Below the pieces are notes generated by a model. The model searched no databases. It was not told where the DNA came from and saw only the letters and a list, made by a program, of their open reading frames with translations. This document shows positions 22,201 to 32,100 of a stretch of DNA of 45,439 nt, one piece after another. The stretch covers positions 2,198-47,636 of the forward strand of contig JH155231.1 in the NCBI GenBank assembly GCA_000226015.1, in the 5' to 3' direction. Both the position numbers and the translations under genes were made by a program. Source of the DNA: Mnemiopsis leidyi. Its lineage: Eukaryota; Ctenophora; Tentaculata; Lobata; Bolinopsidae. The stretch's first letter is position 1, and every line of letters begins with the position of its first letter.

Positions 22201-25200
22201 AGAATCAGATCTACACCCTCTTCTCCTTCCTCTTCTTGGTGTACGTTATCCTGGTTATTTGCTGTGCTGAGATCGCCGTTGTCATAGTCTACTTCCAGCT
22301 CTGCACCGAGAATTACAGGTCAGTGCTTTCATATATTTCTCGTTCACGCGGGCTATTGTTGGGTTGCTGCTTCTTTGGCCACAATGTAGTTTTTGTAGTT
22401 GCAGTGACTTCGTACAACCGCGTTTGAACTAATTTTTTATTGGTTGCATTTAGAAATTTTATCACGCAATCGCAGAGTCTTCGCAACTCGGAACTAGTTA
22501 GTCATTTCATGTTGTCTTGATCTGGGTCCTTAGAAAGGAGAAGCGAATCACAATGAATGCTAGCTAAAGAAAGCACTCAGAATTTCATACTCATACGAAT
22601 TATGCTGATTGCTCATGAATGGTCCCGACATCGTTGTTCAATAGACCAAAATATCTTTTACATAAGGAACCCGTCCGCTTGAACATTTATAGGCTATGGA
22701 CATTGCGGCCATTTAAGGTTATTACCATCCGTAACTCTTAGTCTGAGTTACACCTAAAAATCAACCGTGCCACGGCATAAGTGCTGCGAATATCTGTGTT
22801 AAGTTATATTTCTCAGTAAATTTAAATACCATAATGTCCACTTAAAGTGTACAAAGGTCACGCGTCAAAGCGCCGGTATGCCGATTTCTCTGCTGGAATG
22901 AACCTTGAGTATCTGTGACGATGAATAACTATTGATATTGAATTTACCTAAATGAGTTACTACAACTACTTCATACAGTGCAATGACGCCAGAATCCTTG
23001 CTCAGTACCACTGTGTCTCCTTCAGCGTTACAGATCAGAGTGTAGATCTGATCTGACTGTTCCAGCCCGTCTGTAAGTTGGAGAGTTCCACAAAACTTTT
23101 GTTTTGTTTCTCCTTGGTATACGGACACATCTACGTTATCGTCATTGCCCGCACAACCCCTAAAAGCCTCTTCATTTCTTACACAAGTATTGTGTGGATC
23201 AAACCAGTTGGTATAAAACCTATAGTAGATGATCATCTTGCTGACGAAGTGCGTTTCAGCGAAGTGTAGCTTAATCCACCCTCCTCCTCCCCCGGCATCA
23301 GCTCCCGACGTTGTTGAGAAGTCCTGGTCCACTGCGTTTGCTGCTTTGAATGTTTCCTCATCGTCATTTAATGTTCTCCATTGCGTTACACTGGTTGGGG
23401 TTATTTCATCTACCCGTTTGCCTCGATCTGAAAAAATAGAAAAGTTATTCCCTCTGGAAAGCGTGCATGTTCCTCAAACAGTTCACTTCATGCTGTTAGT
23501 CTTGCAGATGCTCATAATTATCGTAAATGGCAGTTTAATAATCACAGATTTGGTTGTATTTGATAGCGACTCTACCTCTGGATATCGCCTCCGTCTGCGT
23601 CACCGCCCAGGTCACCAGGATGAAACAAGTTCTAACTGTCCACTTCATCTTCTCCTCAGAGCGGGGAAACGTACCTTAATTTCCAGGAGATAGAGTAGAA
23701 ATCTTCCTCCGTCTACTTGTCTATTGCAAAACTTCGGATTTGTTAATCAAACATCAAATCTTCCTTCGTTTACTTGTCTATTGCAAAACTTCGGAATTGT
23801 TAATCAAACATCAAAATACAAGATTTACCAAACAAATTTTAAAAGAGCGCATGTTATTGAAGAATGAAGGTTCTATAAATATTGCCGTCATCAAAACGTT
23901 ATAATATGAAATTCATATTCGTAAAAACGACAAAAATTGCACTTTCTGGTCACAGTGTTCAGGAGTAAAACTCTCAGTTCTATCTATAAACTTAGAAGAA
24001 ACGTAAAACCAAATGCAAAACATACAAACAAACGTCCTCACTAATGTGTCGCAACTCGCTTCTCTCGATTTCCGTGAGGACTAACTGCACTAATGGTACT
24101 ATTCCCTCTGAGAGTCTGGGAAGTAACGTGTGTAGAACTAAAAGTTTACTTCACTACTCCAAGTAACGTGTGTAGAACTTAAAGTTTACTTCACTACTCC
24201 AAGTAACGTGTGTAGAACTAAAAGTTTACTTCACTACTCCANNNNNNNNNNTAAAAGTTTACTTCACTACTCCACGTAACGTGTGTAGAACTAAAAGTTT
24301 ACTTCACTACTCCAAGTAACGTGTGTAGAACTAAAAGTTTACTTCACTACTCCAAGTAACGTGTGTAGAACTAAAAGTTTACTTCACTACTCCAAGTAAC
24401 GTGTGTAGAACTAAAAGTTTACTTCACTACTCCAAGTAACGTGTGTAGAACTAAAAGTTTACTTCACTACTCCAAGTAACGTGTGTAGAACTAAAAGTTT
24501 ACTTCACTACTCCACGTCACAGAGCTGGTAGCAGGACATTGTTCTAGCGCTAACTTCTCGCTCCTGACAGACATGACTTGTGTTCTTGCTAAAGCTAATG
24601 TTCTACAATGATCTACAAGTCTTCCCACCTGTGTCTACTTATGTTCTAGAGTAACGATGGAAATAGTTTCACTCAGTTATTTGTACCAAGCAGGCAAAAG
24701 AATTGTAAATACACACCTCAAGTTTCTGAAAATTTTAAAAGTCGCAACCTACGACTTCATCACCTCTTATTATATTATTCATCAAACTCTCGCGGTAACA
24801 TTCTGAAAAAACCTAACCTCATTCAATCGCAGGTGGTGGTGGAAGTCTTTCTTCTGCGCAGCAGGAACTGGTCTCTACGTTTTTGCTTACGGGATATTTT
24901 TCTACTACACTAAGGTCAGTGACCCCTGCTTAATGGTTATAGTTGCACTTTTTTAAAGGGAGAGAAGTGTTTTCGGAGAAGAGTCATAAATGTTTCGTAT
25001 CATGTGACGGCGATTGACCAATCAAACTATATCACGTGATATAAATGATGTGTGACCCCTCCCCGAAATGCCAATCTCTATCGATATCATATAGCCTGTA
25101 TATGATTTTTGAATTTCGATATCTCCTTGTCTCCCCTAACACTTGAAATTTTTAGTTGGAGATTGTCGGGTTCACCTCTACAGTTCTCTACCTGGGATAC

Positions 25201-25305
25201 ACAGCCCTCATGTCCATCACATTCGGCATCTTCACGGGAGCTGTCGGCTTCTTCGCTTCCTTCATGTTTGTCAGATACGTTTACAGCGCTGTCAAGATCG
25301 ACTAG
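16275..25305 (+). CDS. TM9SF4: Transmembrane 9 superfamily member 4-like protein (nonaspanin), complete, 15 exons
   Basis: Exons: 16275-16382, 16511-16610, 16751-16855, 17007-17110, 17234-17365, 17557-17670, 17863-18048, 19328-19418, 20694-20816, 20924-21084, 21368-21463, 21579-21722, 22191-22318, 24833-24914, 25156-25305 (TAG). They total 1824 nt and encode 607 residues with every phase matching. The protein has a signal peptide ([16 protein letters not shown], mature end FYIP), a lumenal domain with SYRKLPYC and [26 protein letters not shown] before the first span, then a nine-span domain with [45 protein letters not shown] and a C-terminal VKID that fits the family KxD/E Golgi-retention signal. 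Family members act in Golgi and endosomal membranes, in protein sorting, phagocytosis and V-ATPase control. Introns hold an antisense tRNA and an antisense lectin-like gene. Human TM9SF4 is slightly longer (about 640 residues). Confidence 0.96.
18056..18127 (+). repeat. Tandem repeat (TTTACTACTTTG) next to splice donor
   Basis: About five 13-bp imperfect copies begin only 8 bp after the donor of TM9SF4 exon 17863-18048. Confidence 0.85.
18160..18590 (+). repeat. Long minisatellite (TTAAGAACCG / TTAAGAGCCG units)
   Basis: About 430 bp of imperfect 10-bp units reading TTAAGAACCG, TCAAGAACCG or TTAAGAGCCG, with a longer higher-order block (containing AGCCGGCTATGAACCG) repeated at about 18260 and 18485-18520. 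It lies in TM9SF4 intron 7. Confidence 0.92.
21181..21216. repeat. Perfect 16-bp inverted repeat beside tRNA gene
   Basis: The arms at 21181-21196 and 21201-21216 are perfect complements (TTCTAAATCGATAAAC and its inverse) around a 4-base loop. It overlaps the T-run and starts 11 nt beyond the tRNA 3' end. Confidence 0.9.
21215..21220 (-). terminator. RNA polymerase III T-run terminator
   Basis: Six Ts on the minus strand, 7 nt past the tRNA 3' end, which fits Pol III termination. Confidence 0.75.
21228..21309 (-). tRNA. tRNA-Ser (anticodon AGA)
   Basis: The reverse strand folds as a type II tRNA of 82 nt. The acceptor stem is GCGGACG with CGTTCGC (seven pairs including one G-U) and G as discriminator base. 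The A-box is TGGCCGAGTGG and the B-box is GGTTCGAATCC. The anticodon loop ACTAGAAAT gives AGA, encoded by TCT at 21274-21276. A long variable arm (GGGCTCTGCCCG) is typical of tRNA-Ser. There is no intron. The gene lies antisense in TM9SF4 intron 10, 58 bp before exon 21368-21463. Confidence 0.96.
22865..23648 (-). CDS. Secreted galactose-binding-like (F5/8, fucolectin-related) protein, nested antisense in TM9SF4 intron
   Basis: Two exons on the minus strand: 23648-23576 (ATG, signal peptide [21 protein letters not shown]) and 23427-22865 (TGA). They give 211 residues. The acceptor (CTATTTTTTCAG) and donor are clean and the phase matches. The mature part has [61 protein letters not shown] and LYEVVVV. 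This order resembles galactose-binding-like beta-jelly-roll domains and the C-terminal half of the lectin-TSP1 protein at 27476-29799, though the FTP core HT..PWW is absent. The 3' end is uncertain: a possible donor (GTAAAT at 22947) could divert the last 28 codons to another exon. It is probably extracellular and carbohydrate-binding; the ligand is unknown. Confidence 0.72.
23699..23812. repeat. 57-bp direct duplication upstream of the nested lectin gene
   Basis: Two adjacent copies (23699-23755, 23756-23812) differ at only a few bases. They begin 51 bp before the ATG of the antisense lectin-like gene, in its likely promoter or 5' UTR. Confidence 0.88.
24121..24513. repeat. 40-bp satellite array interrupted by an assembly gap
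   Basis: About ten nearly identical 40-bp units (start AAGTAACGTGTGTAGAACTA) in the TM9SF4 intron before exon 24833-24914. Ten Ns at 24242-24251 fall inside the array, so the true copy number is unknown. Confidence 0.95.
24242..24251. other. Assembly gap (10 N)
   Basis: Ten unresolved bases within the 40-bp satellite, most likely a join of unknown length. Confidence 0.99.
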
Positions 25306-26164
25306 TTCTAGGTTAATTTATTTGGGGTCGTTTAGTTAAGTATATTTTGGACCACTTGCGGTCACTGCATGACATGCTAGAAGGTTTTTATTTCCTCATT
25401 TAGTCCGCCAGCAATTTTCACACAGCTCACTGGATTGCTTGGTTAACGGAATTATTTTTTAAAATTTGATCCAAGCATTTTCTTGTCATTGTAAGTTGTC
25501 ATTGTAAGTTTGAGATAAAGATGTTCCAGTTATATTTTCACCATAAAACGGGAAGGATTGAAGCATGAATACATATTATTATATTTACGCCTGACTTCGT
25601 TCTACTAATTTCAAGTTTTCTCATGGTCCTATCTTTAGGTGCACATGCACGTGTGTAAAAGTGTATTTTTAATAAGCCTCATTTTTATAGATGTATTTTC
25701 GCGTGGCTGAAACTGACGACATAGATGATATATCGTGGATTCAATATGCTTGAAATGTGGATCATCAAAAGCTTTAGCAAAAACATCATTAACTAATCTT
25801 GAAAGATATAGTTCATGATAACATGATAACATGATAACATGATAACATGATAACATAAACAACGACTTAAGAACTGTTTTGTTTACAGATTTATTGTTCA
25901 ATTGTAATGTATTACGATATTCTAGAAATTTCATGCCAGCAATTAAGTTTTATTCCATCAATTCTAGAAAATCGGAAAATCAGAGAAATAAGCGCCAAAC
26001 AAGAAATTTTTTTTGCATGATGCAGATTATGGTTAAATTCATGATAATGATTTACGTCATAAAACCTTAAATATTTCTCTTCATTTTAGCTATGTAGAAG
26101 ATACTGTTTGCTCCTATAAAGTGCCCCTGGTTGTCATCTAAATCAACAGTGGGTCAAACAACGG
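25306..26164. other. Intergenic region between TM9SF4 and DCAF6-like genes
   Basis: AT-rich. It holds the TM9SF4 3' UTR and about five copies of CATGATAA(CATGATAA) at 25813-25857. No gene is recognizable. Confidence 0.5.
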
Positions 26165-29100
26165 ATGATAAATGGAGTTTCCAACACAGAAAGCAGTTCT
26201 AGTTGTCATGACAATCCTCCCAGTCGCCATGACAACCCTCCCAGTTATCATAACAACTCGTCACGTGATCGACATCACGTGACACGACACTCCAAAAGAG
26301 CTCGACATCGACCCGGACACAAAGATGTGTTGGTAGTCAGACGATTAGATCAGAGAATGTACGACATGGTGTCGCCTAGGTGCTGGAGAAGCACTCTTCT
26401 TAATCATAATATGATTTCCAGACTTTCTCCTCGACTAATTATACACGGTAAGACAATTTGTAAATTTGGCGATGTCATCACTGTTTTTGCAAAGAAATGA
26501 AGGCTACCCTTCGGCTGTTTGATTAATGGAAATTAAATTTACTTTTAGACACAAAAACAGTTAAACAACCAATTAAAAGACATGTTGTTAAACAGCCCAA
26601 CAAAATGAAATGTTGTAAAACAGCCCCAACAAAAAGACATGTTGTAAAACAGTCCCAACAAAAAATATGTTGTAAAACAGCCCCAACAAGAACATGTTGT
26701 AAAACAGCCCGCCTTCCCCAGACCCGCTGTTTACCGGAGCTGTATTCGCTGTGAGGTGGAGTACAGACGGAGAGACTCTGCTCTCGGGCGGTAAACATCT
26801 CACTCTACACTCCTACCCGGGATGTAGGAGAGTAGCTAGTACTCGGCTTCCTGCCTCCGTGTATGACGTGGAGTTCCTGGACAGGGACACTGTTGTTGCT
26901 GGTGAGGTGTTTCAGTATGGGATTAGAACTTATCTGGGAAAATATTCATTAGGGCCTAGAATAACTGGAAAATTATTATATTGTCTAGGAGCTAGTTGAA
27001 GGGTTTTTAGTCTTCTCTAACTTATATAATACTATAATACTCTCTTCAGGTACCAGCTCAGGGCCGATTGTGCTCTTAGACCTTTCTCAGCTGTCTTCTA
27101 CCGAACGTGACGTCACTACACCACGTGACGTCACCTCACAGAGAAACAGAACACTGATTCAATGTCACAGTGGCTCTGTTTTCTCGGTGAAACCGCTCGT
27201 GGGACTCAGTAAAGATGTGTTCTACACTGCTTCAGCAGACCGAACTGTCAGGTAATCTCTAATTTTGTGGGCTGGTTTTAATTTTATCATCATTTCATTA
27301 TACATAACTGTCATGTATAACTGACATGTATAGCTGTCTAGGATTATTCCTTTGCACGATTATAAGTTATAACTTTGATGGTAGGTTATGCCTATATTAG
27401 TGGATATCTTAGTTGGTTAATAATCTTTGGAGAGAGAAGGGGGGTGAGGAGAGGGAGATGGGACGAGGGATAATATTAACGGGTCAGCTCGAGTGGGACT
27501 GAAAATGAAACAATGTGCGTTTAAAAACTTATCTGATAAGTGATCAAGTAGTAAGTTTGAAAAAGCAATACTTACTTAGACAAAAGTGAGTGTTGCATTT
27601 CTGAGTCTCTTCAGCAATTCCGGCACAGTCAGCTCCACCGTATTGGGGAGCAGGGTTTGTACATGTCCTAGTTCGAGTCTGTGTACCACCTCCGCATGAT
27701 TTCGTACATGATGACCAAGAACTGAAGTCTGACCATCCGCCATTGACTGGAATTGTTCTTTAAGTATCAAATACAGAGGGATCTCGTTCAATTTAACAGA
27801 CGCCTATGTTTGAGTTAACGCACAATATCCTATAAATTTGTATGTAGGGTGCCATAATTTAGACTGGGAAAACGAATACATATTAAGTAAAACCAACATT
27901 ATCGTTAGTCGAAGCATTGGAACTGTTAACAGAAAAGTGTTACAAAAGCTTAACTTGACCTAGGCGAAACAGTTGCAAACCTGGAAGATATCCAAATACT
28001 TTGACCTCACAGAGCATCAGAAACTCTCCGGATTTAGAAAGTTTTATAGTGCTCCCGACCTTGTTGCTCATGCTACACTGAACTGTGTAAAAAGATATAC
28101 CAGATTCGTAACTTATCGTTCCACAATGTTGGTCGTCTACGTAGATCTATCGGAGTTCGTTCTATTAATTATGTCGTAAGCAGGCCGATTGTTTATATCA
28201 ACTTTTAACAAATATAACACCATTTTGACATTTGGTCTTACATTTTGATTTACAATTAAGCAACCTAATTTGTGACCTGTCGCACTTTATGAACCGCTCC
28301 TAAAAATTTTTTACTCCTAAATCGATATATTTTGATGCTACATTTTAAATGAACCCGCTTGACATAGGTTCCGCTTGACATAGGTTCTTGAAAAATCTTG
28401 TTCCAGATCGTACGGTACTTAAAATTTTTTCCAAGTTTTTTTAAATTTTGCCTTCAATATATTGGGATATGTTATTGTTCTTGGTGAATGGTAATGTATC
28501 AAAGTTAGATTTGCGTTCATTTCTTCGAAAAGGAAGGAAAAGAGCTCAGAGAAAATGTATTCATGAGATAATTTTAGGACGAACGATTAAGTAAAAGTCA
28601 CCCAACTGACTGTGACACTCAGGTTGGAAGCATAAATCATTGCTAGATCTATAATTAGTGATGTATCATAGTATGAATTTACCATGACACCGCCAATCGC
28701 ATAGATACGACTTTCCGTTCTGGGATAGACAACTACTCTGCTGACTGCTGACTTCTGCTGTAACTGTGCCCTCCACCAGGGGTTGAGGTCACCCGCAGCA
28801 GTGTGGGTACAGTAACTGAATATGTTATTTTGTTATTGTAGTGGTAGTGTTATTTTGTTATTGTAGTGGTAGTGTTATTTTGTTATTGTAGTGGTAGTGT
28901 TATTTTGTTATTGTAGTGGTAGTGTTATTTTGTTATAGTACTTGTAATGTTATTTTGTTATTGTAGTGGTAATGTGAGTCACAACAACTTGAGACTTTGA
29001 AAAGACTTGAATCGTGCACCTCGCTTTATGTCTAGTTAGGTAGGAAAGTGAAGAATGGAAAAAGGAGAGTGTGGAGAAGGGGGAGACTGGAGAGAGATAA

Positions 29101-32100
29101 ATGGAGGGAGGAGGTTGCAGAATGATAGTGAAGAAAGGAGAGTTGAGATAAGAGAGTAGAAAGATTGAATGAGGAAAGTCGAGAAAGAAGAGAGTGGAGA
29201 GTGGAAAGGAGGAGAGAGAGAAGAATGGACAAGCATGTAAACAGAGCCAAGTAAAAGGGCAAAGACAGGAGTAAGATAAAGGGATGAATTGGTTTGGTGG
29301 TACTCTGATATCAGTAGGAAGCTTATAAAGAACACAGAACACAGAACACACACTCACCCCTGATTGAAGTCTCCGTTAGTAACACCGTCAAAAGCGTTAC
29401 TTGCTGAGGTTCCAATCCCGTTATAATAAAGTGTGGTACTTTGGGTTGCAGAGTGTAGCGTGAGTTGCTGCTCTCCTGGGTAAACGAGGATGTTAATAAT
29501 GAAAACTTATTGAAGTAGGCCCTTAGTTGTCAGTTGCTACGAGTGATTTAGTTGTTACGGGTGATTATTCTAGTCTTTTCATCGTAAAATTTTTTAGATG
29601 ATCACGATTAATCATTTTAAATTTTCTTATGGAAGTTAAAATATCTGGTTACAAATGATATTTAAATACAGACATTTAGTATCAAAAGCACATCATATTC
29701 TATAACAATTGTGTTAAAAGTAAAGTATAACTTACCTGAGTTGTCGACCAACATCAGACAGAGAGCTTGAAACAAGATCAGTATCTTTAGTAGCATCATG
29801 AGTGTGCAGCAATTGCTCAATGGTTTCCAATTGTTTCTATTGGCATTGATGAGGACAATTGAGTTACATATAGGAGATGGATAAGGATGGAATATCCACA
29901 TCTATATTTCCGATATTAAAAGCAGAACGGTATTTGTGGGCAGGTGTCGCGTCGCAAATTTTCAAAAATTTCATTCCTCATTATCTAAAAATTTATCGGC
30001 TGTGCACAGGGCCGTAGCTAGGATTTTGAAATGGGGGGGGTCAGCTTGCGAGTGTAGCGAGCAAGCCGCAAAACTCGGCGCGAAGCGCCGAGCCTGCGCG
30101 GGGGTTTGGGGGCGCAGCCCCCAACGGGGTCCAGGGGCAGAGCCCCTTGCCGGGGGCTAGGGGGGCGGAGCCCCCCGGAAAATTTTAGCAGGAATACAGG
30201 TAAAAAGACCATTTTTTATCAATAAGAAAGCAGAAATTCGAGGCATCTTGAGGTGTTGAAGCAGGCCCAATGCCCATACAGAAGCTGTGACTATCTGGTA
30301 TGCTCACTGTTCAGACATTATCTGTGCCATGATCTATATTCTAAAAGAAATTTGTTAGATAAACCAGGTATTTAAATGATATAGATAACAATTTTCAATT
30401 TTGCAATCGAGAATAATAAGCAAATAGGCAATGGGCAATGGCAAGTATCATGTTCGATTGTGAATTGTGATAAGTGTCAAGATTCAAGTTGTTAGCTTAT
30501 AGCTATTGAATAAGAAATATTAATAAAACAACATTGTATTGGTATTGAAATAGGGTAAAGAATTGAAGTTCAGTGTTCAGTGTGTACTTTCACATTTGCA
30601 AACTTGGAAATTCACATATGTCATATGTGCAACAAAAATAGTCACTATAAGTATAAAAACAAACAAGTTATGTAGAAAGTGATTAAAAATTTGAAGTTAA
30701 AAACAAGCTTTCAATTCTAAAAATTCCGAGCAAACAAGAAACACATTTACAAATACAGCAAAATATTAAATAGGTGTGTCATATTTACACATTTATACAT
30801 CTAAAGCAAACAACAATATCATACATCTGAAACAAACAACAATATAAAAATTCCCTACTACCCAAGTTAATAAATTATGAGTTAAAAAGATTTAACCAAA
30901 GTTTATCCTTCTGTTTTTTTGGCAGAACTCATTAATAATAATCTTTGTGGAAGGAATCGTCTCCCTGTGGGTTTGGATGAGTACCAATGACTCCAACCGG
31001 TCAATAGTCATAGTAGATCTAATAGCGGTTTTGGTTCTTTCTACCTTGGAGAATACCCTCTCCGGTTCAGCAGTAGAAACCGGGAGGGAACACAAGATAA
31101 TGAGGAGTTTTCTCACACAGGGGAAGTTTGTTGTGTGACTAAGGGCGGCTATAGCTGTTTGTGGGGGTTCGTGGGCTCCAAACCATTTCTTCAACCAACG
31201 ATCTACTTCTCTTTCAGTGTCAATAAAATCATGGTCTGACAAAAGTTTTCCATATCTTCCTAATAACTTTTCTGTTATTGATAATGAGCTTAAGCCTTCA
31301 GCATGCCTCACTTTGCTTGGGATTAACTTTTCCAGTGTGGCAAGATGCTCTTTATCACTATCAAAACGCAGCTTCATATCTTCAATTACATCAGTCAGAC
31401 AAGCCTTCCAAATGAGAGCGTAGTGGTCGGAGGGATCCTGACTATCAATTCTAGCATACTGGTTTACTGTTCTCTTCCTTGGGACTGTGACTAAAATCCC
31501 AATCCGCTGGGCTAACAGCTTTATTTCTTCAAACACCCTGTTCCAGTATTCCTCACCCTTCATTTCAGATAGTTGGCTGATCAGTCCTTGAGTCATCTCA
31601 ATGCAAGAGGCAATGTCTAAGTCAACCCTTTGAAGCTTTTCAGTTAATGGTTTCAGAACACCCGTAATGTGTTCAAGCATCACCAGACTTGAAACAAACT
31701 GCTGTCTCTCCATCATACACTCTAAATTGTGTGCAGACAATTTAGCTTCAGAGTTTTCCCATCCTTGGATGACTTGGAGCGTTTTTAGGACGAATGGCAG
31801 AAGATTCCGAAGAGTGGAAACAGCCATATGACGCTCTAGAAAACGAGTCTCACAAAGTCCCATGAGTTTTTTCCTCGTTATTCTTGAATCATCAGCATCT
31901 TCAATTAACTTTTTCAACAATTCTACACGTTTCGGAGAGGCATTAAAGAACTTAGATATCTTTTTCACTGCAGCATGAGCAAACTGTATGTTTGCATCCT
32001 TTATAACACTTGCCGCACTGAGATTCAACTTGTGCATAACACAGTGGTAGTACTCTGCTAAATCAGCCTCAGTCTTAAATGTTGCAGCAACCCCTTTTCT

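Noticed and set aside
28950..29357. Antisense frames with many Ser, Leu, Phe and Pro residues
   Set aside because: They are produced by the polypyrimidine strand of the purine tract and overlap a real lectin-TSP1 exon in another frame.
29662..29735. Extension of the signal-peptide exon of the lectin-TSP1 gene
   Set aside because: It reads through a canonical GTAAGT donor; splicing to 29475 restores the lectin domain in phase.
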